Of a stretch of DNA of 64,000 nucleotides, positions 11,853 through 21,343 are shown piece by piece. Position 1 is the stretch's first letter. Each line of letters opens with the position of its first letter. Position numbers and translations under genes: made by a program. The stretch is from Chryseolinea serpens (GTDB lineage Bacteria; Bacteroidota; Bacteroidia; Cytophagales; Cyclobacteriaceae). The stretch spans positions 186,001 to 250,000 of the forward strand of contig NZ_FQWQ01000005.1 in assembly GCF_900129725.1 (NCBI RefSeq). The letters run 5' to 3'. Under the pieces are notes generated by a model. That model saw only the letters and a program-made list of their open reading frames with translations. It did no database searches and was not told the origin of the DNA.

Positions 11853-12413
11853 ATGAAAAAGATTATGCTGGCCGCCTCCCTCATCCTGATGGGAACCGTG
11901 GCGTTTGCTCAGTGGGGTGACGAAGAAATGAGCGAAAAACCCCCGTTGCGCGAACGCATCTTCACGGGCGGCGGATTTGGATTGAGCTTCTCGAGCTATT
12001 ACAGCTATGTTTCCATTTCGCCGTTGATCGGCGTTAAAATCACCCCCAAGCTGGCCGCCGGCGCACAGGTGCAATATCGCTACACCAAATACAAACAAAC
12101 ATCGTATAACATCTCTACCAACGACTATGGCATTAGCCCATTTCTGCGGTATAATTTCTATGGCCCGTTGTTTCTGCACACCGAGTATGAGTATCTGAAC
12201 TACGAATACCCCATCTCGCAAAGTGAAACCGTCCGCCGGGGCTTTAACAGCTTCATGGCAGGCGGGGGCTTGTTTCAACCCATCGGCCGGCATGCTGGAT
12301 TCTATCTCGTGGCCTTGTATAATTTCAGCTATCACGAACCGACCAACCCAAACGATTTCTCACCGTACAGTAGCCCGCTGGTTTTGCGGGTGGGCGTAAC
12401 GGCCGGATTCTAA
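11853..12413 (+). CDS. Exported outer-membrane beta-barrel-like protein, function unknown
   Basis: The 186 residues begin with a signal peptide (cleavage likely after AFA in VAFAQWG). Many alternating aromatic and polar strands follow, such as GFGLSFSSYYSYVSISPLIG and LFLHTEYEYLNYEYPIS, and the protein ends RVGVTAGF with a terminal Phe, as outer-membrane barrels do. It is probably a small eight-stranded porin-like protein. It starts 5 bases after the ftsB-like gene, so the two are likely co-transcribed. Its stop overlaps the stop of the opposite-strand Ldh gene by three bases. Confidence 0.7.
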   Translation: MKKIMLAASLILMGTVAFAQWGDEEMSEKPPLRERIFTGGGFGLSFSSYYSYVSISPLIGVKITPKLAAGAQVQYRYTKYKQTSYNISTNDYGISPFLRYNFYGPLFLHTEYEYLNYEYPISQSETVRRGFNSFMAGGGLFQPIGRHAGFYLVALYNFSYHEPTNPNDFSPYSSPLVLRVGVTAGF

Positions 12414-13489
12414 AAACTCACACCGAATTTTTTACCGAGCTCCTTCAGATCTTCGGCAACTTTAGGGTTCAAAGGTATGCCGTGCTCCATGCGATGCGCA
12501 TGCATTTCCCGTTCAGGGTCTCCCGGAATAATAACACGCTCCTGTCCTTCGATGGTTTGGGCTGAGCGAAAGCGCGTGATCCAATTGTCCATATGCGATT
12601 TGAATTCCTGTGCCGGCCGGAAAGCATCCACCCGCATGGCGCCAAAGAAATGACCGATGCCTTCGCCCACCGGATCGGAAGGGGGCTCCAAAAAAGCAAC
12701 GAACGGAGGCACCCAGGGGCCATAGTTCGCGCCCGATAACACAGCCGAAAAAATGTCCACCCAAGCCCCAAGACAAAATCCTTTGTGACTGCCGTGTTCG
12801 CGGTCGCTTCCCAACGGGATCAATGCCCCGCCGCTTTTAGTTTCATTGGGATCGGTGGAAGCAGCCCCCGACTTGGTCTGCACCCAACCCACAGGCGCCG
12901 CCTGATTTTTGCGTTGCAGAATTTCCAGCTTGCCGTTGGCCGCCGTGGTCGTGGCAAAGTCGGCCACAAAAGCGGGCTGCTGGTCGGCGGGTATAGCCAC
13001 GGCGATAGGGTTTGTTCCCAATAATCTTTCAACAGAAAACGTGGGGGCAACGAGTGGGCTGGCGTTGGTCATGGCCATGCCGATCATGTCGTGTTCCAGC
13101 GCCATCATGGCGTGATAGCCCGCGATGCCAAAGTGATTGGAGTTCTTCACGGCCACCCAACCCGTGCCGGCGATTTGCGCTTTGCGGATGGCAATCTCCA
13201 TCGCCTTGGGCGCCACCACCAGCCCCAAGCCACCATCCCCATCCACCACGGCCGTACTAGGCGACTCGTGGACCACGCGTACATTCGGCGCGGCGTTCAC
13301 CCGCTTCTTGTCCCAGAGCCTCACATAGCCCGACAAACGCGCGATGCCATGCGAGTCGATGCCCCGCAAATCGGCGCGCAACAATACGTCCGTGGCGAGC
13401 ACGGCCTGGTCGTCGGGGCAGCCGATCTTTTTGAAGATGGTCAAGGCGAAATCTTTCAGCGAGTCGTAGGCGTAGATGGGATCTGTCAT
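12410..13489 (-). CDS. Ldh family oxidoreductase (malate/L-lactate dehydrogenase type)
   Basis: This NAD(P)-dependent oxidoreductase family acts on 2-hydroxy acids such as malate, lactate, ureidoglycolate or sulfolactate. The 359-residue product has the family motifs ADLRGIDSHGIARL (catalytic His), KNSNHFGIAGYHAM, LLGTNPIAVAIP and GSHKGFCLGAWVDI. The ATG at 13489 (MTDPIYAYD) is preferred over the upstream ATG at 13549, because the extra 20 residues do not resemble the family. Substrate cannot be told. Neighbours give no pathway clue. Confidence 0.88.
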   Translation of the reverse strand: MTDPIYAYDSLKDFALTIFKKIGCPDDQAVLATDVLLRADLRGIDSHGIARLSGYVRLWDKKRVNAAPNVRVVHESPSTAVVDGDGGLGLVVAPKAMEIAIRKAQIAGTGWVAVKNSNHFGIAGYHAMMALEHDMIGMAMTNASPLVAPTFSVERLLGTNPIAVAIPADQQPAFVADFATTTAANGKLEILQRKNQAAPVGWVQTKSGAASTDPNETKSGGALIPLGSDREHGSHKGFCLGAWVDIFSAVLSGANYGPWVPPFVAFLEPPSDPVGEGIGHFFGAMRVDAFRPAQEFKSHMDNWITRFRSAQTIEGQERVIIPGDPEREMHAHRMEHGIPLNPKVAEDLKELGKKFGVSF

Positions 13490-13706
13490 GGGGCAAAGAT
13501 AAGAACGAAAAGCACCGTGCCTAGACAGCAAAAACAGTGGCCCTTCCAACTCTAAAAAAAATATCTTAATTTGGGATACCGATTGGCCTGTGAAGCCTGA
13601 TTTTTTAAACGCCGATCACTTTTTATTTTTTGGTATAATTCTTTCTCCTCGCTCTCGACTGAATGCCCCGCAAGGCCTAAACCATGATCTCAAACACTAT
13701 TAGCCT

Positions 13707-15695
13707 ATGCTAAAAAAATACCGCTATGCCTGGCTGGCAGGCTTTCTCTTATCATCCCTCACCGCTTTTTCTCAAGACCTGGATTCGCTTTTAAACCTCA
13801 ACGCCTTCACCGCGGAAAGCGATCTTCAAAAAATTCTCAATAAGAACGTGGCCGTGTCGTCCAAGAACGGGTTGACCACCCGCGAGACGCCGGGGATCAT
13901 CACCGTCATTTCTGCCGAAGAAATTCAAAACAGCGGCGCGCGCGACATGATCGATGTGTTGCGCCTGGTACCGGGTTTTGATGTGCAACAGGATCTTCAG
14001 TTTGTGATGGGCATTGGCTTGCGGGGAAGCTGGGCCAACGAGGGAAAAGTGCTGGTGATGATGGATGGCCAGCCGTTCAACGAATTGCTGTATCAAACCG
14101 TGGCCATCGGCAACCGCTTTCCGGTCGACGCCGTGGAACGCATCGAGATCATCCGCGGGCCTGGGTCGGCCATTTATGGCGGGTCTGCGGAATACGGGGT
14201 GATCAACATCATCACCAAGGCCGCCGACAGCCTCAACGGCGTGGCGGTGTATGGCACCGGTGGATTTCATGCCGACGCCGTGGGCCGGACCAACGGCGGG
14301 GTGATGGCCTCCAGAAAAACCGATACCTTTTCGTGGGACTTCAATGCCTTTAAAGGAAAGGGCATTGTGAGCGACCAACGCCAACACCAGGATCTCATCC
14401 AAGATTATGGCGTTCAGGATCTCTCCAAAGTGACCCGCGCCGACCCGATGAACCTGAATCTGGGATTGAAATACAAAAGCCTTTCGTTCCGCACCATGTA
14501 CGACCAGTTCGAAACCTCGGACCCGTCGACGTTTGTCTCGAACAAGAATTTCTTTACCGACCTGCGCTATGCCTGGAAAGCCAGCAGCAAGCTGCTCATC
14601 ACACCCCAATTGAAATACTATAACCAGGTTCCCTGGACCTATGGTAACCGGGATACGGAGGAAAAATCATTTAACGTCAGGGCTACGCGTGCCTTGGCGC
14701 AGGTGGACGCCATCTATGATTTTTCGCGTAAAGCCAGCGTCACCTTTGGGGGCGTCTATTTTCAGGACGAAGGCAAGGACCTGCTGAATGGGGGCCTGTT
14801 CCAGGGAAACCAAACCCTGAAGCTGAACAACGTCGCCTTCTTTGCCCAGGGCCTTTTTAAACATAGGTTGGCCAATGCCACGCTGGGTTTCCGCTATGAA
14901 AAGAACAACCGCTACGGCGCGGCCTTCGTGCCCCGGATCGCATTGACCAAGAAGATCGAGAACTTCCACTTTAAGGTATTGTTTAGCCAGGCCTTCCGCG
15001 CACCCTCGCTGCAGAACATCAACATCGCTCTGAATGGCCAGGTGAAACCGGAAAAATCGAACGTGTTTGAAGTGGAGCTGGGCTACCAGTTCACGCCCGA
15101 AATGTTGCTGTCCGTGAATGCCTTTAACATCACCACGAAAAACGTGCTCGTTTATGGCTCGCAGGGAAGCGACGAGGACGGTACATTCGAGGAATGGTAC
15201 GAAAACTCGAAAAAGAGTGGAAGCCGAGGATTGGAAGCGGTCTATAGCATCCGCAAAAAAGCATGGTATGCAAACCTGACATACTCCTACAGCACCGCGC
15301 TGAAGGACAATACCGTGGCCACGTACAACGTGCCTGGCCAATCGCAATACGTTGGGTTTTCGAAGAACAAGATCACACTCAACACCAACTTTTATCTCAC
15401 GCCGAAGCTGAGCTTCAACCCGACCTTTATCTACGCCAGCAAGCGATATGCCTACACCATGCTGGACGCCGATGGCAACCCGGCATTATCTACCCTGGAT
15501 CCGTATGTATTGGTGAACGCTTTTCTTAACTACCGGAATGTTCTTCCTGGATTTAACCTGGGTGCCGGCGCCTACGACATTGCCAATGTACGCCCTGCTA
15601 TTCCCGAAGCCTACAACGGCGGTTATGCTCCCATATCCGGCCGCAGCCGCGAATATGTTGTGAAAATTTCTTACCAGATCAATTTCAAAAAATAA
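13707..15695 (+). CDS. TonB-dependent outer-membrane receptor
   Basis: The 662-residue product starts with a signal peptide (LTAFSQ cleavage). A plug domain follows at about residues 45-170, with RETPGIITVISAEEI, DVLRLVPGF and VERIEIIRGPGSAIYG. The rest is a beta-barrel ending in VVKISYQINF plus two Lys. No carboxypeptidase-like domain or SusD partner is seen, so it is closer to siderophore/vitamin receptors than to SusC. It is separated from a YfiR-family gene by only 2 bases, a strong operon. Ligand unknown. Confidence 0.9.
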   Translation: MLKKYRYAWLAGFLLSSLTAFSQDLDSLLNLNAFTAESDLQKILNKNVAVSSKNGLTTRETPGIITVISAEEIQNSGARDMIDVLRLVPGFDVQQDLQFVMGIGLRGSWANEGKVLVMMDGQPFNELLYQTVAIGNRFPVDAVERIEIIRGPGSAIYGGSAEYGVINIITKAADSLNGVAVYGTGGFHADAVGRTNGGVMASRKTDTFSWDFNAFKGKGIVSDQRQHQDLIQDYGVQDLSKVTRADPMNLNLGLKYKSLSFRTMYDQFETSDPSTFVSNKNFFTDLRYAWKASSKLLITPQLKYYNQVPWTYGNRDTEEKSFNVRATRALAQVDAIYDFSRKASVTFGGVYFQDEGKDLLNGGLFQGNQTLKLNNVAFFAQGLFKHRLANATLGFRYEKNNRYGAAFVPRIALTKKIENFHFKVLFSQAFRAPSLQNINIALNGQVKPEKSNVFEVELGYQFTPEMLLSVNAFNITTKNVLVYGSQGSDEDGTFEEWYENSKKSGSRGLEAVYSIRKKAWYANLTYSYSTALKDNTVATYNVPGQSQYVGFSKNKITLNTNFYLTPKLSFNPTFIYASKRYAYTMLDADGNPALSTLDPYVLVNAFLNYRNVLPGFNLGAGAYDIANVRPAIPEAYNGGYAPISGRSREYVVKISYQINFKK

Positions 15696-15697
15696 CC

Positions 15698-16207
15698 ATG
15701 AGACCCTCCCGAATATATACCCTCTTCTTCGTCTTCGGCCTCACCACAGCGGCTTGGAGCCAAACCACCAACTACCAGGTGTATGCCCTCTTTGTGGTAA
15801 ACATCGCCAAGTACTCATCCTGGCCCAACCTCAACGGCGAGTTGCAAGTTACGGTCTATGGCAAATCGAAAGTCTATGACGAACTGCTCAAGCAAAATGG
15901 GAAGAACCTGAACGGCCACACCCTCAAAGTGACCCAGGCCAACGAGATCACCGACATCGGCGAAAGCCACGTCATTTACCTGGCCGATGGAAAGAGCAGT
16001 GCACTGGACGACATCATTAAAGCCACGCAAGGCAAATCGGTTATGATCATTTGCGAACGTGAAGGGCTTTACAAAAGAGGTGCGGGCTTTAGTTTCATCG
16101 TGACTGAAAACAGCACCTTGCGCTACGACATCAATAACACGGAATTGGAAAAGAGATTGATCAAGGTGTCGAAGAGTTTGACAGCTTTGGCAAATTCAAT
16201 GATTTAG
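15698..16207 (+). CDS. YfiR family periplasmic protein (copy 1)
   Basis: The 169 residues have a signal peptide (TTAAWSQ) and the YfiR/DUF4154 pattern: QVYALFVVNIAKYSSWP near the N-terminus, a central strand reporting VIYLADG, and KSVMIICEREGLYKRGAGFSFIV near the end. In Pseudomonas, YfiR is a periplasmic inhibitor of the diguanylate cyclase YfiN; no such cyclase is nearby. It follows the TonB receptor by 2 bases, so the two probably act together at the outer membrane or periplasm. It is clearly more diverged than copies 2 and 3. Confidence 0.85.
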   Translation: MRPSRIYTLFFVFGLTTAAWSQTTNYQVYALFVVNIAKYSSWPNLNGELQVTVYGKSKVYDELLKQNGKNLNGHTLKVTQANEITDIGESHVIYLADGKSSALDDIIKATQGKSVMIICEREGLYKRGAGFSFIVTENSTLRYDINNTELEKRLIKVSKSLTALANSMI

Positions 16208-16330
16208 TTTTGATGCTTTGATGCTTTCGGTTCAGTGCTGCGATCATCGTAAAAATGAACCAGCCTCTACATGTAGATATTATAGAAGAATAAGTCGCCA
16301 ACGTCAGCTACCGTATCAGCAAGATTGGAT

Positions 16331-17284
16331 TTAAACCGTGATGCTTTTAGAAGCCATCACCTCATTGATCAGCGTAGCCAACACCCCTTCCTTCAAAGCA
16401 TAAGTAGAAACGCGAATGCGATTGAACGTGTGCACCGATAGCAGATAACGGATCAGGCAACATGCCACCACGATCATATCAACGCGCATTTCGATCATGC
16501 CGGGAATTTGCATGCGCTGCTCGCGATTCTTGTGCAGCAGCTCGTCATAGATATCATAGAAGCCCTGCAACGTCAAAGGGGTTTCGATCTCTTCGGGACT
16601 TTTATGGATGTCGTGTTGGATGCAGAAGATGTCGCTCAGGGTGTCGAAGGTGCCGGAAGATCCGATGAGCACATGAGGTTGGTGAATTTTTAGTTCGTTC
16701 AACAACGGCTGAAGTTCTTTTTCGAAGTACCGGTCGAGGTGTTCGATCTCTTCTTTGGTGATGGGATCGTTTTTCTGGAATTGCTCCAGGAGGCGTTGGG
16801 CGCCAATCTCAAAACTGCGCTTCCAGGAGATGCGCTCGTTGTTGCCGAGGATAAATTCAATGCTGCCGCCGCCAATATCGATGATGAGCGATTTCTCCTT
16901 GTCGATGTCCATGGCCGACTTCACGCCCATATAAATGTACTCCGCCTCCAGGTCGCCGGAAATGATATTCGAATCGATGCCCGTCACGGCCTTGATCCGT
17001 TGCACGACCTCGTCGCGGTTGGACGCGTTGCGCAGGGCGCTGGTGCCAAAGGCATAGACTTTTCCGATGTTTTGCTGGTCGATCGTATTCCTGAAACTTT
17101 GCATGGCCAGGAGCGCCCGTTGAATGCCTTCCTCCGTAATGACCCCCCGGTTGATGCCCCCTTTTCCGATCTTCACGGCCAACCGCTCGCGATAGGTGAT
17201 ATGATAGCCCCGCTCATCGGCTTCCGCAATGAGCAGATGGAACGTGTTCGTTCCCATATCAATGATGGCGATCTTGCTTTCCAT
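16331..17284 (-). CDS. Ppx/GppA family phosphatase (exopolyphosphatase)
   Basis: The ASKHA-fold enzyme hydrolyses polyphosphate or pppGpp. The 317-residue protein shows phosphate-1 motif IDMGTNTFHLLI at the start, the conserved FGTSALRNASN segment, phosphate-2 motif LIIDIGGGSIEF, and GSSGTFDTL. The ATG at 17284 (MESKIAIID) places the first strand at the N-terminus; the longer reading from 17383 adds an unrelated leader and is rejected. It has no C-terminal HD domain, so it is the short form. It is transcribed away from the carboxylase gene. Confidence 0.9.
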   Translation of the reverse strand: MESKIAIIDMGTNTFHLLIAEADERGYHITYRERLAVKIGKGGINRGVITEEGIQRALLAMQSFRNTIDQQNIGKVYAFGTSALRNASNRDEVVQRIKAVTGIDSNIISGDLEAEYIYMGVKSAMDIDKEKSLIIDIGGGSIEFILGNNERISWKRSFEIGAQRLLEQFQKNDPITKEEIEHLDRYFEKELQPLLNELKIHQPHVLIGSSGTFDTLSDIFCIQHDIHKSPEEIETPLTLQGFYDIYDELLHKNREQRMQIPGMIEMRVDMIVVACCLIRYLLSVHTFNRIRVSTYALKEGVLATLINEVMASKSITV

Positions 17285-17419
17285 AGGTGTCAGGAGGGCG
17301 CGTGAAGATACGAATTTTCGAAACCCAGTCAAGCGCCCGTTCTCCCTGCGTAAAACGTCTTCCCCAAAGCAAAAAAATCCCAATTCGGACTATATTTAAA
17401 CTTTTAATCAGCGGATGCT

Positions 17420-18991
17420 ATGGCCAAGCGAATCATCAAGGATAATGTCCTCCAGGAAAAGTTTAATGAGCTCGAACGCAAGAACCAGGAAGCCCTGTTG
17501 GGCGGTGGTGAAAAGCGCATCGAACAACAACACGCCAAGGGAAAACTAACCGCCCGCGAACGCGTCAATCTTCTGATGGATGAAGGCTCTTTTGAAGAGC
17601 TGGGCAAGTTTGTCATGCACCGCAGCAAAGACTTTGGCCTGGACAAGGAATACTACCTGGGCGACGGCGTCATCACCGGCTACGGCACGGTGAACGGCCG
17701 GCTGGTCTATATTTTTTCGCAGGATTTCACCGTGTTCGGTGGCTCCCTTTCAGAAACCCACGCCGAGAAGATCGTGAAGATCATGGACCTGGCCATGCAA
17801 AATGGCGCACCGCTCATTGGCCTCAACGACTCCGGCGGCGCCCGCATCCAGGAAGGCGTGGTGTCACTGGGTGGCTATGCTGATATTTTTTACAGGAATA
17901 CATTGGCCTCCGGGGTGATCCCGCAGATCTCGGCCATCATGGGTCCTTGCGCCGGGGGAGCTGTGTATTCTCCCGCCATTACCGATTTTATTTTTATGGT
18001 GGAAAACACATCGTTCATGTTTGTCACCGGCCCCAACGTAGTGAAGACCGTGACACACGAAAATGTGACGGCCGAGGAATTGGGCGGGGCCACCACCCAC
18101 AGCACCAAAAGCGGGGTGACCCACTTTGCCTGTGCCAATGAAGTGGAGTGCATCAACCAGATCAAAAAGATCCTGAGTTTCATGCCCCAGAACTGCGAAG
18201 ACGACACCCCCCGGTTGCCCTACACTGCCGGCGATGAGCGCCGTCCCGCACTCAACAACATCATCCCGGCCAACCCAAACCAGCCCTACGACATGCGCGA
18301 GGTCATTAGCGGTGTGGTGGACAACGACAGCTTTTTCGAGGTACATAAGAACTTTGCAGAAAATATCGTGGTGGGTTTTGCACGGCTGGCCGGCCGTAGC
18401 ATCGGGGTTGTAGGCAATCAGCCTGCGTCCCTGGCCGGTGTGCTCGACATCGACTCCAGCGTGAAGGGCGCCCGCTTTGTGCGCTTCTGCGATTGCTTTA
18501 ATATTCCCCTGCTCGTCTTTGAGGACGTGCCCGGATTTTTGCCTGGCACCGATCAGGAATGGAACGCTATCATCACCAACGGCGCCAAGTTGCTGTTCGC
18601 TTTCTCGGAGGCCACCGTGCCGCGCGTAACGGTCATCACCCGCAAAGCCTATGGCGGTGCCTATGATGTGATGAACTCCAAACACATTGGCGCCGACCTG
18701 AACTATGCCTGGCCCACAGCCGAGATCGCGGTGATGGGGGCGAAGGGAGCAGCCGAGATCATCTTTAAGAAGGAGATCTCCGAAGCGGACAACCCGGAAG
18801 CCAAACTGAACGAAAAAGTGGATGAGTACACCCACAAGTTCGCCAACCCCTACCGCGCCGCGCACCGCGGCTATATCGACGAGGTGATCTATCCCGACCA
18901 AACCCGCGAGAAACTGATCCGGGCCTTTGCTATGCTGGAAAATAAAGTGGCTAAATTGCCAAAGAAAAAACACGGTAACATTCCCCTATAG
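17420..18991 (+). CDS. Acyl-CoA carboxylase carboxyltransferase subunit (propionyl-CoA type)
   Basis: The protein transfers CO2 from carboxybiotin to an acyl-CoA. It is 523 residues, with the duplicated crotonase-fold carboxyltransferase halves. Visible motifs are [28 protein letters not shown] and [13 protein letters not shown] in the first half, and [11 protein letters not shown] and [13 protein letters not shown] in the second. These match PccB. No biotin carboxylase or biotin-carrier gene is nearby, so those subunits must be encoded elsewhere. An M42 peptidase gene follows after 23 bases. Confidence 0.92.
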   Translation: MAKRIIKDNVLQEKFNELERKNQEALLGGGEKRIEQQHAKGKLTARERVNLLMDEGSFEELGKFVMHRSKDFGLDKEYYLGDGVITGYGTVNGRLVYIFSQDFTVFGGSLSETHAEKIVKIMDLAMQNGAPLIGLNDSGGARIQEGVVSLGGYADIFYRNTLASGVIPQISAIMGPCAGGAVYSPAITDFIFMVENTSFMFVTGPNVVKTVTHENVTAEELGGATTHSTKSGVTHFACANEVECINQIKKILSFMPQNCEDDTPRLPYTAGDERRPALNNIIPANPNQPYDMREVISGVVDNDSFFEVHKNFAENIVVGFARLAGRSIGVVGNQPASLAGVLDIDSSVKGARFVRFCDCFNIPLLVFEDVPGFLPGTDQEWNAIITNGAKLLFAFSEATVPRVTVITRKAYGGAYDVMNSKHIGADLNYAWPTAEIAVMGAKGAAEIIFKKEISEADNPEAKLNEKVDEYTHKFANPYRAAHRGYIDEVIYPDQTREKLIRAFAMLENKVAKLPKKKHGNIPL

Positions 18992-19014
18992 ACCCCTATT
19001 AATTCTTTAAGACT

Positions 19015-20085
19015 ATGGATAAGAAGAGCAAACAATTCCTCTACGAGTATCTTAACAATGCATCACCCACCGGCTTCGAAGCGCCCGGCCAGAAGATCTG
19101 GCTGGATTACCTGAAGCCCTATATCAACGACCACATGGTGGACGTCTATGGAACCGTAGTAGGGGTTGTCAACCCGAAAGCTGCCTACAAGGTGGTGATC
19201 GAAGCCCATGCAGACGAGATCTCCTGGTTTGTGAACTACATTACCGAAGACGGCTACATCTATGTACGCCGCAACGGTGGCTCCGACCACCAGATCGCCC
19301 CGTCCAAGCGGGTGAATATCCAAACGGAAAACGGCATCGTGAAGGGCGTATTCGGCTGGCCGGCCATTCACGTGCGCGACGCCGGTAAAGAAGAGACGCC
19401 TACGCTGAAGAATATCTTTATCGACGTGGGGGCCGAATCCAAGAAAGAGGTGGAAGCCATGGGCGTGCACGTGGGATGCGTGATCACGTTCGAGGACGAG
19501 TTGATGGAAATGAACAAACATTGGCTGGTCGGTCGCGCGCTGGATAACCGTATGGGGGGCTTCATGATCGCGGAAGTGGCCCGTAGGCTGCATGAAAACA
19601 AGAAAAAATTACCTTTTGCGCTCTATATCGTGAACGCCGTCCAGGAAGAAATCGGTCTCCGGGGCGCCGAAATGATCTCCCGGCGGATAAAACCCGACGT
19701 CGCGATCTGTACAGACGTGACGCACGATACACAATCGCCCATGTACAATAAAAAAGAGAGCGGAAACCTGAAATGTGGCAATGGCCCCGTGGTTTGTTAT
19801 GGCCCAGCCGTGCAGAACAATGTCCTTAAAATGGTCATTGAGACCGCTCAAAAACGAAAAATACCATTCCAACGCCAGGCGGTTTCCAGGTCTACCGGTA
19901 CGGATACCGATTCTTTTGCCTATTCGGCGGAAGGAGTAGCCTCCGCACTGATATCGTTGCCGCTCAAATACATGCATACAACCGTGGAAATGGTACATAA
20001 AGACGACGTGGAAAGCGTCATAAACCTGATCTACGAGTTCCTCCTGCAGCTCAAGCCGGGCCATGACTTCCGGTACATTAAGTAA
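19015..20085 (+). CDS. M42 family metallopeptidase (FrvX/glutamyl aminopeptidase type)
   Basis: M42 enzymes are cytosolic di-zinc aminopeptidases that form large tetrahedral complexes. The 356-residue product contains the expected ligands: His and Asp in VIEAHADEISW, Asp in RALDNRMGG, the catalytic Glu pair in VQEEIGLRGAE, Asp in CTDVTHD and His in YMHTTVEMVH. It follows the carboxyltransferase gene by 23 bases and is probably in its operon. A strong terminator hairpin lies 40 bases downstream. Confidence 0.92.
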   Translation: MDKKSKQFLYEYLNNASPTGFEAPGQKIWLDYLKPYINDHMVDVYGTVVGVVNPKAAYKVVIEAHADEISWFVNYITEDGYIYVRRNGGSDHQIAPSKRVNIQTENGIVKGVFGWPAIHVRDAGKEETPTLKNIFIDVGAESKKEVEAMGVHVGCVITFEDELMEMNKHWLVGRALDNRMGGFMIAEVARRLHENKKKLPFALYIVNAVQEEIGLRGAEMISRRIKPDVAICTDVTHDTQSPMYNKKESGNLKCGNGPVVCYGPAVQNNVLKMVIETAQKRKIPFQRQAVSRSTGTDTDSFAYSAEGVASALISLPLKYMHTTVEMVHKDDVESVINLIYEFLLQLKPGHDFRYIK

Positions 20086-20124
20086 TCATTGGTAAAAACC
20101 TTACATCGATAAGGTTAACCCTTG

Positions 20125-20162
20125 AATAGGCTCCTCCACATTGTTGGGGGAGCCTATTTTTG
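20125..20162 (+). terminator. Terminator after M42 peptidase, fused with promoter box of next gene
   Basis: AATAGGCTCCTCCA (20125-20138) pairs with TGTTGG-side bases 20145-20158, a 14-bp stem with one T-G pair and a 6-base loop, followed by T residues. The last stem bases and T run also spell TATTTTTG (20155-20162), a perfect TAnnTTTG promoter box located 24 bases before the ATG of YfiR copy 2. Confidence 0.75.
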
Positions 20163-20185
20163 TATCATCAAACAAACCAAGAATT

Positions 20186-20698
20186 ATGAAAATGTTTAAA
20201 GCTCTCGCGGTGGCAGCCCTCCTGATAAGCGGCAGCACCTACGCCCAAGAAAGATCGGTAGAGGAAGTTTACTCCATGATGGTCTTCAACTTTACCAAAT
20301 ATGTGCAGTGGCCTGACCACGCCGGATCTGGTGAATTTGTGATCGGTGTAGTAGGCAATGCAGACATCTACAACACGCTCAACGGATGGTATGGCGGTAA
20401 ACCCCGCGGCACGAAGACGTATGTGATCAAGAAGTTCGCTAACGCTTCTGAAGTTACCGACTGCCACGTGTTGTTCATCGACAAGTCTAAAAGCAGCGAA
20501 TTTGAAGCAGCAAACAACAAAGTGAAAGGCAAAGGCACTTTGGTGATCACAGATAAGAACGGATTAGGTGAGAAAGGTAGCGGCATCAACTTCAAGATGG
20601 TAGACAACAAACTGAAGTTCGAGCTCAACCAAAAAGCGATCGAAGCTTCTAACTTGAAGGTATCCGGTGCGCTTTCGTCTATGGCGATATTGATTTAA
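20186..20698 (+). CDS. YfiR family periplasmic protein (copy 2)
   Basis: The 170-residue product has a signal peptide (MKMFKALAVAALL to YAQ) and the YfiR/DUF4154 fold signature: VEEVYSMMVFNFTKYVQWP, FVIGVVGNADIYNTL and GEKGSGINFKMVDNKLKFELN. Start at 20186 is chosen because the signal peptide begins there and the promoter box 20155-20162 lies just upstream. It is clearly paralogous to copy 3, with near-identical ends (SSMAILI). A terminator-like hairpin separates them. Role inferred only from family: a periplasmic sensor or inhibitor. Confidence 0.87.
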   Translation: MKMFKALAVAALLISGSTYAQERSVEEVYSMMVFNFTKYVQWPDHAGSGEFVIGVVGNADIYNTLNGWYGGKPRGTKTYVIKKFANASEVTDCHVLFIDKSKSSEFEAANNKVKGKGTLVITDKNGLGEKGSGINFKMVDNKLKFELNQKAIEASNLKVSGALSSMAILI

Positions 20699-20713
20699 TG
20701 GGTTGTTTGGAAG

Positions 20714-20741
20714 CCTCGGGGGTTACACCCTGGGGTTTTTT
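20714..20741 (+). terminator. Likely terminator after YfiR copy 2
   Basis: CCTC plus GGGGT (20714-20723) fold back on ACCCTGGGG (20727-20735) with one bulge, followed by six T (20736-20741). It lies 16 bases after the stop, so copy 3 may have its own promoter or be reached by read-through. Confidence 0.6.
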
Positions 20742-20790
20742 CCAGATTAAGTAGTAGATTAGCAAAAGAGCCCAATTAATTTTTTAATCT

Positions 20791-21300
20791 ATGAAAAACC
20801 TCTTTTTAACAGCACTCATGGCAATAGTCGTGAGCACTGTCGTGGCGCAAGAAAGGCCCACACATGAAATTCACGCTGCCATGTTGTACAACTTTATTAA
20901 GTATGTACAGTGGCCAAATGAAAGCGAAGCCGGCGAATTTGTAGTAGGTGTGATCGGAGACGAAAACGTCTTCAATACCCTCAAAACATGGTACGACGGT
21001 AAGCCTAAGGGAGTAAAAAAATATGTGATCAAAAACCTTGCTTCTGCCGACGAAGCCGGCTCATGCCAAGTGGTATATGTTGGAAAGTCGAAGAACAAAG
21101 AGTTCGAGAACATAAAGACAAGCACAACGGGTAAATCCGTGTTGACCATCACCGATGGCAACGGGATGGGCCAAAAAGGAAGCTGTATCAACTTCAAAGT
21201 GATCGAAGGAAAACTGAAGTTTGAGCTCAACCAGGGAGTGATCGGAGCGTCTAGCCTGAAAGTTTCCACACAGCTGAGCAGTATGGCGATTTTGATATAG
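20791..21300 (+). CDS. YfiR family periplasmic protein (copy 3)
   Basis: The 169 residues start with a signal peptide ending VVAQ, then the YfiR core: IHAAMLYNFIKYVQWPN, FVVGVIGDENVFNTL and GQKGSCINFKVIEGKLKFELN. It is closely related to copy 2 and ends with the same LSSMAILI. Unlike copy 2 it has Cys residues in GSCQVVY and KGSCINF, which could form a disulfide as YfiR does in Pseudomonas. A PAS histidine kinase gene starts 43 bases later on the same strand. Confidence 0.87.
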   Translation: MKNLFLTALMAIVVSTVVAQERPTHEIHAAMLYNFIKYVQWPNESEAGEFVVGVIGDENVFNTLKTWYDGKPKGVKKYVIKNLASADEAGSCQVVYVGKSKNKEFENIKTSTTGKSVLTITDGNGMGQKGSCINFKVIEGKLKFELNQGVIGASSLKVSTQLSSMAILI

Positions 21301-21343
21301 GGAAAGCGATTTGAGTTTTCCACTGGCACGGTAGGAATTGAGT

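Noticed and set aside
17864-18973. 369-codon open frame on the minus strand
   Set aside because: It lies wholly opposite the PccB-type carboxyltransferase gene, and its sequence is rich in His/Gly/Val with no recognisable domain. It is a mirror effect of GC-rich codon use.
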